DNA of 64,000 nt from Pseudomonas sediminis. Lineage in GTDB: Bacteria; Pseudomonadota; Gammaproteobacteria; Pseudomonadales; Pseudomonadaceae. The translations under genes were made by a program, and so were the position numbers. Position 1 is the first letter of the stretch. The number at the start of each line of letters is the position of its first letter. Positions 1 to 10,586 of this stretch are shown here, piece by piece. Below the pieces are notes generated by a model. The model did not search any database, was not told the DNA's origin, and saw only the letters and a list, made by a program, of their open reading frames with translations. The stretch covers positions 1 to 64,000 of the forward strand of contig NZ_NIQU01000006.1 in assembly GCF_002741105.1 (NCBI RefSeq), in the 5' to 3' direction.

Positions 1-147
1 ACCGCCGAAGGTGTCACCCAGCCAATAGAACAGGGTGTAGAAGTTGTTGAGGATCACGTAGACGAAAGTGATCAGCGTCATGGTCGCCAGGAGGAAAGCG
101 ATAAAGCCTTCCTCGAAGTGCTCCCAGCCGCGCCGCAAGGCGTTCAT
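1..147 (-). CDS. TRAP transporter small permease (DctQ-like), 5' part only
   Basis: The gene runs off the left edge, so only the first 49 codons are visible, starting MNALRRGWEHFEEGFIAFLL. The segment has a short amphipathic start and then one strongly hydrophobic helix (about residues 15-40), the layout of the first membrane helix of DctQ small permeases. GGAGA lies just upstream of the ATG. It follows the DctP receptor gene on the same strand, which is the usual P-Q-M order, so a DctM gene probably lies outside the window. The subfamily rests on position and hydrophobicity more than on sequence signature. Confidence 0.7.
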   Translation of the reverse strand, partial: MNALRRGWEHFEEGFIAFLLATMTLITFVYVILNNFYTLFYWLGDTFGG

Positions 148-260
148 GGCATCTCCGCGAGGTTCTTGTGATTGTCAGGAGTTGGGCGAATCTAACCGAG
201 CCTGGGACGGCGCGATATTCGTCATTGGCAAACGCCGTCTTAGGCGACGGCGAATGAAAG

Positions 261-290
261 GCCGCTCCGGGTGCGTGGGCCCGGAGCGGC
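261..290 (-). terminator. Intercistronic hairpin between dctP and dctQ
   Basis: GCCGCTCCGGG (261-271) pairs perfectly with CCCGGAGCGGC (280-290) around an 8-nt loop, just after the dctP stop on the minus strand, and is followed there by CTTT. A second short palindrome lies at 233-252. With no long U-tract it is more likely a partial terminator or 3'-end stabiliser, which would give more receptor than permease. That role is inferred. Confidence 0.45.
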
Positions 291-298
291 TGTGGGGC

Positions 299-1393
<1,095 letters not shown>

Positions 1394-1422
1394 TCACATT
1401 TGAACAACCGAGCCTTCGGCAT

Positions 1423-2343
1423 TCACGAAGGCAGCGCAGAACTCTCCCCCGCCAAACCGCTGTTTCTCAGGTGATCGAGCATCTGCTTCGCGGTCAGCGA
1501 AAGGTTGTCCTGGTTACGTACCGCCACCTTGAGTTCGCGCCGCGCCCAGGGGTCATGCAGCGGGATCACCCGCACATCGAGCGCCGGCAGGTAGGTACGC
1601 ACCGCCAGGTCCGGCAACACGCCGACGCCCATGCCGGTGTGGATCATCCGGCAGATGGCTTCGAAGCTGCGTACCTGAATACGCAAGCGCAGGGCCACGC
1701 CCTGGCTCTGCGCCGAATGCTGCAGCAGGCCGTGCAGGGACGCGTCCTGCTGCAGGCCGATGAAATCGAAACCCACCGCCTCGCGCAGGAACAGGCCATC
1801 GCGCTCGGCCAGGGGATGCTCACGCGGGGTGACCAGCACCAGTTGGTCGTGACGGTAGGTGAACACCTGCAGATCCTCGGCCGGCACATGCCCGGCGAAG
1901 ATGCCGATATCGGTCAGCCCCTCGCGCACCGCGCGGATGGTTTCGCTGCTGACCCGCTCCTCCAGATCGATCTTCACCTGCGGGTGCAGGCGGCTGAAGC
2001 TGGCCAGGTCCTCGGGCAGAAATTCGATCACCGCCGAGGTGTTGGCGTGGATGCGCACATGGCCTTTCACCCCTTCGCTGAACTCGCTGAGGTCGGCGTT
2101 GAGCTGCTCGAGGTTGTCCATCATGTTGCGCGCGTGGTGCAGCAGCGCGTGGCCGGCCGGGGTCAGCTCGACGCCCTTGGGCTGGCGATAGAGCAGCGCG
2201 ATGCCGAGCTGGTTTTCCAGGTCGCTGACGCGCTTGCTCACCGCCGCCAGAGCCAGATGCTCGCGCTCGGCGGCGCGAGTCAGGCTGCGCTCGTCGGCTA
2301 TGGCGACGAACAGCTTGAGGGTGACGAAATCGATGCGGCGCAT
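1423..2343 (-). CDS. LysR-family transcriptional regulator, module 1
   Basis: This is a 306-residue LysR regulator. The N-terminal winged helix-turn-helix (residues 1-60) includes LTRAAEREHLALAAVSKRVS, and an effector domain follows. The chosen ATG (MRRIDFVTL) has GGAG in front. The frame stays open much further upstream, but that part has no LysR similarity. The gene is divergent from the CoA-transferase at 2512, the classic layout for a LysR regulator controlling its neighbour. It is close to the regulator at 11628-12515: both share RIQV-SFEAICRMI followed by a glycine-rich G-G-G-I/V-P stretch. The inducer is probably a substrate or CoA ester of the module. Confidence 0.88.
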   Translation of the reverse strand: MRRIDFVTLKLFVAIADERSLTRAAEREHLALAAVSKRVSDLENQLGIALLYRQPKGVELTPAGHALLHHARNMMDNLEQLNADLSEFSEGVKGHVRIHANTSAVIEFLPEDLASFSRLHPQVKIDLEERVSSETIRAVREGLTDIGIFAGHVPAEDLQVFTYRHDQLVLVTPREHPLAERDGLFLREAVGFDFIGLQQDASLHGLLQHSAQSQGVALRLRIQVRSFEAICRMIHTGMGVGVLPDLAVRTYLPALDVRVIPLHDPWARRELKVAVRNQDNLSLTAKQMLDHLRNSGLAGESSALPS

Positions 2344-2511
2344 GAAGGTCTCCATTTCGTGTCTGGCGAAGCGAGACTGCCAGAAAGCTGATTTACAGCA
2401 TGCCACTTCGCGATACGCGAAGCCTAGCTTGGCCATTGAGCAATTGTCGGCACCGCGCCGCTGCGCCATTCTGCGCACCACGAGAAACGCACAGGCAAAT
2501 CGGGTGCAGCC
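2344..2511. promoter_or_regulatory. Divergent promoter region with candidate LysR operators
   Basis: These 168 bases separate the LysR gene from the CoA-transferase. Two dyads stand out: TCTGGC (2362-2367) with GCCAGA (2379-2384), spacing 11, and CTTCGCG-ATA-CGCGAAG (2406-2422). LysR proteins commonly bind interrupted dyads of T-N11-A type. Assignment to this regulator is inferred from position. Confidence 0.45.
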
Positions 2512-3714
2512 ATGACTCAAAACAACACCAGCAACATGGCCCTGCAGGGGCTCAAGGTGATCGAGATGGGCCAGCTCATCGCCGGTCCCTTCGCCAGCAA
2601 ACTGCTCGGCGAATTCGGCGCCGACGTGATCAAGATCGAGCCGCCTGGCGTCGGCGACCCGCTGCGCAAGTGGCGCAAGATCAAGGACGGCACCTCGCTC
2701 TGGTGGCACGTGCAGTCGCGCAACAAGCGCTCGCTGACCCTCGACCTGAAGCAGGCCGAAGCACAGGACATCGTGCGCAAGCTGGTGGCCGAGGCCGACG
2801 TGCTGGTGGAGAACTTCCGCCCCGGCACGCTGGAAGGCTGGGGCCTGGGTTATGACGCGCTGAAGGCGATCAACCCGCGACTGATCATGCTGCGCATCTC
2901 CGGCTATGGGCAGACCGGCCCCTACCGCGACCTGCCCGGTTTCGGGGTGATCGGCGAAGCCATGGGCGGCCTGCGCCACCTCTCCGGCTACCCCGGCCAG
3001 GCGCCGGTGCGCGTCGGTATCAGCATCGGCGACTCGCTGTCTTCGCTGTACGGCGTGATCGGCGTGCTGCTGGCCCTACAGGAGCGTGCGCGCAGTGGCG
3101 AAGGCCAGGAAATCGACGTGGCGCTGTACGAGTCGGTATTCGCCATGATGGAAAGCCTGATCCCCGAATACGATGCCTTTGGCTACATCCGCGAGCCAGC
3201 CGGCAGCGCCCTGCCCGGCATCACCCCGTCCAACTCCTACCCGTGCAACGATGGCAGCTACGTGCTGATCGCCGGCAATGGCGACAGCATCTACAAGCGC
3301 CTGATGAGCCTGATCGGCCGTGACGACCTGGGCAACGACCCGCGCCTGGCGCAGAACGACGGACGCAGCCAGCACGCCGAACTGATCGACGGCGCCATCG
3401 CCGAATGGACCGCCCAGCGTGGCCGCGACGAGGTGATCGAAGCGCTCAAGGGCGCGCGCGTGCCGGCCGGCTACCCCTACACCGCCGCCGACATCGTGCA
3501 GGACCCGCACTACCTGGCGCGGCAGATGATCGAGCAGGTGCAGACCAGCGTCGGCCCGCTCAAGGTGCCGGGCGTGTTACCCAAGCTCAGCCGCACACCG
3601 GGCCGTATCGGCACCGGCGGCCCGCAGCTCGGAGAGCACAACGACGACATTCTCGCCGGGCTTGGCCTGAGCGCGGAACAGGTCGCAGGGCTGCGCGAGC
3701 GCGGGATCATCTAA
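2512..3714 (+). CDS. Family III CoA-transferase (CaiB/BaiF), module 1
   Basis: This 400-residue enzyme moves CoA from a donor thioester (often succinyl-CoA) to a carboxylic acid in the cytoplasm. The family core is clear: LKVIEMGQLIAGPFA near the N-terminus, DVIKIEPPGVGD, NFRPGTLEGWGL, ISGYGQTGPYRDLPGF, and the catalytic aspartate D174 in VGISIGDSLSSLYG. Length is normal. The ATG has only a weak GGTG upstream, and a second ATG eight codons later lacks a better site. The next gene, 164 bases downstream on the same strand, is an HMG-CoA-lyase-family enzyme, so the pair likely activates a hydroxy-acid and cleaves the CoA ester. The substrate cannot be read from sequence. It is paralogous to the transferase at 6775. 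Confidence 0.9.
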   Translation: MTQNNTSNMALQGLKVIEMGQLIAGPFASKLLGEFGADVIKIEPPGVGDPLRKWRKIKDGTSLWWHVQSRNKRSLTLDLKQAEAQDIVRKLVAEADVLVENFRPGTLEGWGLGYDALKAINPRLIMLRISGYGQTGPYRDLPGFGVIGEAMGGLRHLSGYPGQAPVRVGISIGDSLSSLYGVIGVLLALQERARSGEGQEIDVALYESVFAMMESLIPEYDAFGYIREPAGSALPGITPSNSYPCNDGSYVLIAGNGDSIYKRLMSLIGRDDLGNDPRLAQNDGRSQHAELIDGAIAEWTAQRGRDEVIEALKGARVPAGYPYTAADIVQDPHYLARQMIEQVQTSVGPLKVPGVLPKLSRTPGRIGTGGPQLGEHNDDILAGLGLSAEQVAGLRERGII

Positions 3715-3780
3715 CAGCAGCTACCGCTTAGCCCGTAGGGTGTCGCGGGGCCGCCTAGGCCGTGCGCACTACAACAGTTC

Positions 3781-3810
3781 GTAGGGTGGACAACGCGAAG
3801 CTTGTCCACC
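3781..3810. repeat. 30-bp dispersed palindromic repeat, copy 1
   Basis: The repeat begins GTAGGGTGGACAACGCGAAG and folds GGTGGACAA against TTGTCCACC. An identical 30-base copy lies at 44911-44940, about 41 kb away. It sits in the leader of the lyase gene, with another short palindrome at 3834-3855. Confidence 0.85.
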
Positions 3811-3833
3811 AAGACAGCAACGCAGCTCAAGCC

Positions 3834-3855
3834 GGTGCGCACAGCGCACCCTACG
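3834..3855. repeat. GGTGCGC...GCGCACCCTACG short palindromic repeat
   Basis: GGTGCGC and GCGCACC form a hairpin followed by CTACG. Close copies lie at 13362-13383, 35078-35098 and, inverted, 35199-35220. All are intergenic. Confidence 0.8.
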
Positions 3856-3878
3856 CCGCGATTAACCAGGATCATGCC

Positions 3879-4814
3879 ATGAGCAAACGCCTTTACATCC
3901 AGGATGTCGCCACCCGTGACGGCTTCCAGATCGAAGCTTCCTTCATCCCCACCGAAGACAAGATCGCCCTGATCGACCGCCTGTCCCACACCGGCCTGGC
4001 GAAGATCGAGGTCACCTCCTTCACCTCGCCCAAGGCCATCCCCAACCTGCGCGATGCCGAAGAAGTGATGCGCGGCATCCAGCGCGTGGCCGGCGTGGAG
4101 TACACCGTGCTGGTGCCCAACGTGAAGGGTTGCGAGCGCGCACTGTCCTGCGAAGTGGACGAGATCAACCTGGTCATGTCGGCCAGTGACACCCACGGTC
4201 TGGCCAACCTGCGCATGACGCCGGAGCAGTCGCTGGCGCAGTTCGCCGAGATCATCGAGGTCAGCCGTGGCAGCGGCGTATTCATCAACGCCTCGCTGTC
4301 GACCACCTTCGGTTGCCCCTTCGAGGGCGAGGTGCCCGAGGCCCGCATATACGAGCTGACCGAGCGCCTGCTGGAGATCGGCGTGCAGGGCGTGACCCTC
4401 TGCGACACCACCGGCATGGCCGACCCGGCCCAGGTGGAGCGCATCTGTCGCGAGTCGCTGCAGCGCTGGCCCGAAGCAGTATTCACCGCGCATTTCCATA
4501 ACACCCGCGGCATGGGCCTGGCCAATGCCCTGGCAGCCCTGAACGTCGGTATCGACCGCTTCGACGCCTCCCTTGGCGGCCTCGGTGGCTGCCCTTATGC
4601 GCCCGGTGCCAGCGGCAATATCTGCACCGAGGACCTGGTACATATGTTCCAGCGCATGGGTCTGGAGACGGGGGTGAATCTCGACGCCCTGCTCGACGCA
4701 GCCGCCACTCTGCCCGGCCTGATCGGCCACGACGTACCCGGCGCAATCCTCAAGGCCGGCAAGTCGGACCGTCGTTATCCCAAGCCCAAGTGGATGCAGG
4801 AAGCCGGGCTCTGA
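3879..4814 (+). CDS. HMG-CoA-lyase-family acyl-CoA lyase
   Basis: This 311-residue TIM-barrel lyase cleaves a 3-hydroxy-acyl-CoA to acetyl-CoA and an oxo-acid. The diagnostic parts are present: ATRDGFQ (R13, D14), IEVTSFTSPKAIPNL, metal-ligand histidines H205 and H207 in AHFHNTRG, and the catalytic-loop signature SLGGLGGCPYAPGASGN with C238 and N247. The ATG at 3879 has AGGA upstream; the open frame before it is repeat sequence. It follows a CoA-transferase, which would supply its CoA-ester. HMG-CoA or (R)-citramalyl-CoA are the reasonable candidate substrates. A true leucine-pathway role is less likely because no methylcrotonyl-CoA genes are nearby. It ends at a terminator shared with the convergent DctP gene. 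Confidence 0.85.
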   Translation: MSKRLYIQDVATRDGFQIEASFIPTEDKIALIDRLSHTGLAKIEVTSFTSPKAIPNLRDAEEVMRGIQRVAGVEYTVLVPNVKGCERALSCEVDEINLVMSASDTHGLANLRMTPEQSLAQFAEIIEVSRGSGVFINASLSTTFGCPFEGEVPEARIYELTERLLEIGVQGVTLCDTTGMADPAQVERICRESLQRWPEAVFTAHFHNTRGMGLANALAALNVGIDRFDASLGGLGGCPYAPGASGNICTEDLVHMFQRMGLETGVNLDALLDAAATLPGLIGHDVPGAILKAGKSDRRYPKPKWMQEAGL

Positions 4815-4828
4815 GGCTCGGCCGAGAC

Positions 4829-4863
4829 CAAAAAACGCCCGGTGCAAGCACCGGGCGTTTTCG
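4829..4863. terminator. Bidirectional rho-independent terminator
   Basis: ACGCCCGGTG (4835-4844), loop CAAG, CACCGGGCGT (4849-4858), with an A-tract on the left and a T-rich tract on the right. It sits between the convergent lyase and DctP genes and can serve both strands. Confidence 0.9.
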
Positions 4864-4877
4864 TTTGCAGCGCAACG

Positions 4878-5882
<1,005 letters not shown>

Positions 5883-5917
5883 TCATTGTTTTTGTAGGTC
5901 GGTACGTGGGACGAAAT

Positions 5918-5942
5918 GGCCGGCGGCGCAGTGCCGCCGGCC
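5918..5942 (-). terminator. Hairpin between ccl and dctP copy 2
   Basis: GGCCGGCGGC (5918-5927) pairs perfectly with GCCGCCGGCC (5933-5942) around a 5-nt loop. There is no clear U-tract, so an intercistronic RNA-stability or partial-termination role is more likely than full termination. Confidence 0.5.
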
Positions 5943-5947
5943 GGTAT

Positions 5948-6775
5948 TCAGGCCGGGCTCTCGCCGGCGCGTTGCAACAAACGACGAGCGCGACCGAGCA
6001 CCGGGGCGTCGACCATCTGGCCGTCGACCACGAAAACGCCTTCGCCACTGCTGGCCGCTGCCATCACGCGTCGTGCCCAGGCCAGCTCTTCCTCGGCCGG
6101 ATGCAACGCGCGATGGATGACCTCCACCTGTTTGGGGTGGATGCAGAGCAAACCGTCGAAGCCCATGTCACGGGCATCGCGCGTCGTGCGAGCAAGGCCG
6201 TCACGGTCCTCGATGGCGGGGAACACACTGTCCAGCGGCGCCGCCAGGCCTGCCGTGCGCGAGTGCAGCAACAGGGCATAACGAGCCTGATCGAGGATGC
6301 GTTCGGCCGCAGCGCTGCCGCTGCTTAGACCAAGGTCCAGCCCCAGGTCGAGCGCGCCAAAGGACAAACGCTCGACGCCTTCCGCGCGGGCGATTTCCGC
6401 CAACGCCAACAAGCCCGCCGCACTCTCGATGATCGGCCACACTGGCTTGCCACAGGCAGCCACGCGCACCACCTGCGCGGCACTTTCCACCTTGGGCAGC
6501 AGCACACCGACGACACCGGCATGACGGCCGCACAGTTCGATATCGGCGCCATGGCCGGCATGCTCCGGCGCGTTGATGCGCACCAGCAGTCGGGCCTCGG
6601 GGTTGGCGGTGAGAAAGCCATCGAGATGGGCGCGGGCCTCGACCTTGAGGCTCTCCTGCACCGCGTCTTCCAGGTCGACGATCACCGCGTCGGCACCGAC
6701 GGCAAGCGCCTTGGGAATACGCTCCGGTCTACTGGCTGGCACGAACAGCGCGGTACGAATGATGGATGGGCTCAT
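5948..6775 (-). CDS. ccl: (S)-citramalyl-CoA lyase-like protein (CitE/HpcH family)
   Basis: This 275-residue CitE-family TIM-barrel lyase would cleave (S)-citramalyl-CoA to acetyl-CoA and pyruvate, the last step of itaconate breakdown. Family residues are visible: RTALFVPASRPERI, metal and substrate residues in IVDLEDAV (D34, E36), R67 in LVRINAPE, E117 in PIIESAAGL, and SFGALDLGLDLG. The ATG at 6775 overlaps the CoA-transferase stop by one base (TGATG), implying coupled translation. The name comes from the conserved gene set (ich, acyl-CoA dehydrogenase, PrpD, ict, ccl) known in P. aeruginosa. Another 3-hydroxyacyl-CoA substrate cannot be excluded. Confidence 0.8.
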   Translation of the reverse strand: MSPSIIRTALFVPASRPERIPKALAVGADAVIVDLEDAVQESLKVEARAHLDGFLTANPEARLLVRINAPEHAGHGADIELCGRHAGVVGVLLPKVESAAQVVRVAACGKPVWPIIESAAGLLALAEIARAEGVERLSFGALDLGLDLGLSSGSAAAERILDQARYALLLHSRTAGLAAPLDSVFPAIEDRDGLARTTRDARDMGFDGLLCIHPKQVEVIHRALHPAEEELAWARRVMAAASSGEGVFVVDGQMVDAPVLGRARRLLQRAGESPA

Positions 6776-7977
6776 CACACGGCCCCCTGCTGATGCAGAC
6801 GCTGGATATCGCCAGCGGCGTAGCCCAGCTCGGCGAGCAGCGTATCGGTGTGCTGGCCCAACGCCGGAATGGCGTCCATGCGCGGCTCGAAGGCGTTGTT
6901 GCGCCCTGGCGGCAGCAGTGCCGGCAGGCTGCCGCTGGGGCTGTCGACCTGGCGCCAACGCTGGCGCGCTTCGAGTTGAGGGTGAGCCCAGACGCCGGCC
7001 ATGTCGTTGACCTGGGCATTGGCGATCTGCGCCAGCTCCAGGCGCTCGATCACTTGCGCGGTGCTCATTCGCGAGAAGGCTTCGACGATCAGCGCACGCA
7101 GCTCGCTGCGGTTTTCGGAACGTTTGAAGTTGGCGGCAAAGCGCTCGTCACTGGCCAGTTCGGGCTGCTCCAGCACCTTGGCGCAGAACGCCTGCCACTC
7201 ACGCTCGTTCTGCAGGCCGAGCATCACCGTGCCGCCGTCGCCAGCCGGGAACGGGCCGTATGGGTAGATGGTCGAGTGCGCAGCGCCAGCGCGCGGCGGC
7301 GGCGTGGCGCCGTCGTAGGCGTAGTACAGCGGGTACCCCATCCACTCCACCAGGCTTTCCAGCATCGACACATCGACGCGACTACCGACACCGGTCTTGC
7401 CGCGCAGCATCAGCGCTGACAGCACGCCGGTATAGGCGTACATGCCGGCAGCGATATCGGCGATGGAGCAGCCGGCCTTTGCCATCTCCTCCTCGCCAGC
7501 ACCGCCAGTGACAGAGAGAAAGCCGCCCTCGCTCTGGATCAGCAGGTCGTAGGCCTTCTTCTGCTCGTAAGGGCCGCCCTCGCCATAGCCGGAGATGTCG
7601 CAGACGATCAGTTGCGGGAAGCGTTCGTGCAGTGCTTCGAACGACAAGCCCATGCGCGCGGCGGCACCCGGTGCAAGGTTCTGCACCAGCACGTCGGCCT
7701 TGGCCAGCAGGCTGCCGAGCACCTGCATCGCATCGTCCTGCTTGAGGTCGAGGGTCAGGCTTTCCTTGGAGCGGTTGGTCCAGACGAAATGCGAGGCCAG
7801 ACCGTCGACGCGCTCGTCATAGCCACGGGCGAAATCGCCACTGCCGGGACGTTCGACCTTGATCACCCGCGCGCCGAGGTCAGCGAGCTGGCGGGTGCAG
7901 AACGGCGCAGCGATGGCGTGCTCCAGGCTGACCACGGTGATGCCATCCAGTGGCCGGGGTTGTTGTGCGTTGTTCAT
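6775..7977 (-). CDS. ict: Itaconate CoA-transferase-like protein (CaiB/BaiF family III)
   Basis: This is a 400-residue family III CoA-transferase. In the homologous P. aeruginosa cluster this enzyme makes itaconyl-CoA using succinyl-CoA. Core motifs are LDGITVVSLEHAIAAPFCTR, ARVIKVERPGSGDFARGYD, and the catalytic aspartate D174 in GCSIADIAAGMYAYTG. Two ATGs lie six bases apart. GAGG is eight bases before the second (7977) and only two or three before the first (7983), so the second is preferred. It overlaps ccl by one base and follows the PrpD gene by about 15 bases. It is only moderately similar to the transferase at 2512, so the two probably differ in substrate. Confidence 0.82.
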   Translation of the reverse strand: MNNAQQPRPLDGITVVSLEHAIAAPFCTRQLADLGARVIKVERPGSGDFARGYDERVDGLASHFVWTNRSKESLTLDLKQDDAMQVLGSLLAKADVLVQNLAPGAAARMGLSFEALHERFPQLIVCDISGYGEGGPYEQKKAYDLLIQSEGGFLSVTGGAGEEEMAKAGCSIADIAAGMYAYTGVLSALMLRGKTGVGSRVDVSMLESLVEWMGYPLYYAYDGATPPPRAGAAHSTIYPYGPFPAGDGGTVMLGLQNEREWQAFCAKVLEQPELASDERFAANFKRSENRSELRALIVEAFSRMSTAQVIERLELAQIANAQVNDMAGVWAHPQLEARQRWRQVDSPSGSLPALLPPGRNNAFEPRMDAIPALGQHTDTLLAELGYAAGDIQRLHQQGAV

Positions 7978-7991
7978 GTCCATGTCCTCGG

Positions 7992-9344
7992 TCAGGCCAG
8001 CTGGCTCAGGTCGTCGGTTTCGCGCAGGCGCCAGACCCGCTCGATCAGCACGCCCGCCTCATCGCTGCTGCGCTTGCCGGCGAAGGCCAGCAGGCGGCGG
8101 AACTTGTCTTCCAGCTCGACGCGGCTGAGGGTGTTGCCGGGGTCGCCCTTGGGCTCGTCGATGGCACCACGCAGGGTGCGGCCATCGGTGGTGATCACCT
8201 CGACGCGACCCAGCCAGCGCTGCGGATAGGCCAAATCGACTTCAGGATCCAGGCGCATCTGCACCTTGTCGCGGAAGGCGGCCACGGCCGGGTCTTGCAG
8301 GGCCAGGTTGGCGAACTCGGTCAGTTGCGCACTGCCATGTACGGCGATCAGGCCGAGCACGGTGCCCATGGAAAACTTGGCCTGGTGCACGGTCTGCGGC
8401 ACCTTCACCCGGCCAAGCACATCGATGGCACCTTGATGCACACGGGCGATGACGCGCTCGATCTGCTCGTGGCGCAGGCCTTCGCGCTGCATCAGGCCAA
8501 GCAGTGCGTCAGCCGCCGGGTGGGTGTGCCGGCAGGAGGCGTGAAACTTGAACGAGGTTTCCACCAGCGCCCAGCGCCGACCGAGACGGTCCGAGAGCTT
8601 GCTTGGGTCGGCATCGCGGGACATGCCCGCCGCCATGCCCTGCTCGCCTTCGAGAATGTTCTGCGCGCCGGTCAGGCCCTGCTCGGTAAAGTAGGCGGCC
8701 AGCAGGCCATCAGCCGCGGCCTTGGCGGTGTGCAGTTGCTTGGAGTCAGCCGCGTCACGCAGGAATTCCCACAAGCCGGCAGCCTGGGTGCCGGCATTGC
8801 CGAGCAGGTGGACGAACTGCTGCTGATCGAAGTCCAGCAGCTTGCCCACCGCCACCGCAGCGGCCAGGGTGCCGACGGTGGCCGTGGTGTGGAAGATGCG
8901 GTAGTGCGAGCGGCCCAGGAACTCGCCGATGCGAATGCCCGCTTCGTAGCCGGCGACCGAGGCCAGCAGCAGCTCGTGGCCGGACTTGCCGAGATCCTGC
9001 GCCGCCGCTAGAGCCGCCGGGAACACCACGGTAGCAGGGTGCAATACCGAGCTGTTGTGCAGGTCGTCCTGCTCTACCAGGTGCGACGATGCGCCGTTGA
9101 CCAGTGCGGCGAAGTACGCCGAGGTGCCACGACCATTGACCAGGATGCGCGCCGGGCCATCGGCCGGGCCCATCTTCTGCGCATAGGCCTCGAACAGCGG
9201 GATAGGCCGCGCGCCTTCGCTGGCCAGGGCCGAACCTAGCCAGTCTAGGAACAGGTCTTCGGTGCGGTCCAGTACGTGCTCGGGAATCTGCTCGTAGGCG
9301 AGTTCGGCAAGGAACGCGGCCAGTTGTTGAGTATGTTTGCTCAT
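7992..9344 (-). CDS. MmgE/PrpD family protein
   Basis: This 450-residue protein belongs to the family of 2-methylcitrate dehydratase (PrpD) and cis-aconitate decarboxylase (the itaconate-making IRG1). Typical elements are DLFLDWLGSALAS, a histidine-bearing SHLVEQDDLHNSSVLHPATV segment, HTTATVGTLAAAVA, FKFHASCRHTHPAADALL, and HQAKFSMGTVLGL near the C-terminal third. GAGG is nine bases before the ATG. It lies tightly packed in the operon between the dehydrogenase and ict. Its reaction in this pathway is unknown to me; hydration or isomerisation of a C5 or C6 dicarboxylate or its lactone would fit the family. Confidence 0.85.
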   Translation of the reverse strand: MSKHTQQLAAFLAELAYEQIPEHVLDRTEDLFLDWLGSALASEGARPIPLFEAYAQKMGPADGPARILVNGRGTSAYFAALVNGASSHLVEQDDLHNSSVLHPATVVFPAALAAAQDLGKSGHELLLASVAGYEAGIRIGEFLGRSHYRIFHTTATVGTLAAAVAVGKLLDFDQQQFVHLLGNAGTQAAGLWEFLRDAADSKQLHTAKAAADGLLAAYFTEQGLTGAQNILEGEQGMAAGMSRDADPSKLSDRLGRRWALVETSFKFHASCRHTHPAADALLGLMQREGLRHEQIERVIARVHQGAIDVLGRVKVPQTVHQAKFSMGTVLGLIAVHGSAQLTEFANLALQDPAVAAFRDKVQMRLDPEVDLAYPQRWLGRVEVITTDGRTLRGAIDEPKGDPGNTLSRVELEDKFRRLLAFAGKRSSDEAGVLIERVWRLRETDDLSQLA

Positions 9345-9354
9345 GGTCGCGGCC

Positions 9355-10518
9355 TCAGAAGGAACGGGGCAGTTCGAGCAAGTGCTCGGCCACGTAGCTC
9401 AGGATCAGGTTGGTGGAGATCGGCGCCACCTGGTACAGGCGGGTTTCGCGGAACTTGCGCTCGACGTCGTATTCGTTGGCGAAACCGAAGCCGCCGTGGG
9501 TCTGCAGGCAGGCGTTGGCCGCCTCCCAGCTGGCCTTGGCCGCCAGGTACTTGGCCATGTTCGCCGCTGCCCCAGCGTTGCGCCCGGCGTCGTATTCCTC
9601 GCAGGCGCGCCAGCGCATCAGGTCGGCGGCCTCGATCTCGATGTGCGCCTCGGCGATGGGGAACTGCACGCCCTGGTTCTGGCCGATGGGCCGACCGAAC
9701 ACCACGCGATCGCGGGCGTACTGCGCGGACTTCTCGATGAACCAGCGACCATCGCCGATGCACTCGGCAGCGATCAGCGTGCGCTCGGCATTGAGGCCGT
9801 CGAGGATGTAGCGGAAGCCCTTGCCCTCTTCGCCGATCAGGCTGCTGGCGGGAATTTCCAGGTTGTCGAAGAACAGCTCGTTGGTCTCGTGGTTGACCAT
9901 GTTGGCGATCGGCTGCACGGTCAGGCCGTTGCCGATGGCCTCGCGCAGATCGACCAGAAAGATCGACATGCCCTCGGACTTGCGCTGCACCTCGGCCAGC
10001 GGCGTGGTGCGCGCCAGCAGGATCATCAGGTCGGAGTGCTGCACGCGGGAGATCCACACCTTCTGTCCGTTGATGACGTACTTGTCGCCTTTCTTGACCG
10101 CAGTGGTCTTGATCTTGGTGGTGTCGGTGCCGGTGGTTGGCTCGGTGACGCCCATCGACTGCAGGCGCAGCTCGCCGCTGGCCAGCTTGGGCAGGTAGTA
10201 GCGCTTCTGCTCCTCGCTGCCGTTACGCAGCAGGGTGAACATGTTGTACATCTGCCCGTGGATGGTGCCGGAGTTGCCGCCGCAGTGGTTGACCTCCTCG
10301 AGGATCACCGAGGCTTCGGCCAGCCCCAGCCCCGAGCCGCCGTATTCTTCCGGGATCATCGCCGACAGCCAGCCGGCTTCGGTCATGGCCGTGACGAAGG
10401 CCTCCGGAAAGCCCTTCTCTTCATCGATCTTGCGCCAGTATTCGGCCGGAAACTCCGCGCACAGGGCTCGTACGCCTTCACGGATGGCGTTGAGTTCTTC
10501 GTTGTTATAAGCGTTCAT
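9355..10518 (-). CDS. Acyl-CoA dehydrogenase
   Basis: This 387-residue FAD-dependent acyl-CoA dehydrogenase has an all-helical N-domain, a mid beta-domain with GVTEPTTGTDTTKIKT and VINGQKVWIS, and C-terminal helices ending HGGFGFANEYDVERKFRETR. A candidate catalytic base is E245 in LDGLNAERTLIA, the position used by isovaleryl-CoA-type members. The start MNAYNNEEL has GAGGGA upstream; 15 extra codons further up look non-coding. It follows the ich gene by about 70 bases. A role on a branched dicarboxylyl-CoA such as methylsuccinyl-CoA is inferred from the cluster, not from residues. Confidence 0.9.
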   Translation of the reverse strand: MNAYNNEELNAIREGVRALCAEFPAEYWRKIDEEKGFPEAFVTAMTEAGWLSAMIPEEYGGSGLGLAEASVILEEVNHCGGNSGTIHGQMYNMFTLLRNGSEEQKRYYLPKLASGELRLQSMGVTEPTTGTDTTKIKTTAVKKGDKYVINGQKVWISRVQHSDLMILLARTTPLAEVQRKSEGMSIFLVDLREAIGNGLTVQPIANMVNHETNELFFDNLEIPASSLIGEEGKGFRYILDGLNAERTLIAAECIGDGRWFIEKSAQYARDRVVFGRPIGQNQGVQFPIAEAHIEIEAADLMRWRACEEYDAGRNAGAAANMAKYLAAKASWEAANACLQTHGGFGFANEYDVERKFRETRLYQVAPISTNLILSYVAEHLLELPRSF

Positions 10519-10586
10519 CGGTGTCCCTCGGAAATCGCGTCGTGGCACCCGCCGGGCACCCACGAATCAGTGTTTGCAATCAGAAA

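Noticed and set aside
2344-2979. N-terminal extension of the module 1 LysR gene (about 210 codons)
   Set aside because: It overlaps the divergent CoA-transferase, and the HTH begins at MRRIDF next to a good ribosome site.
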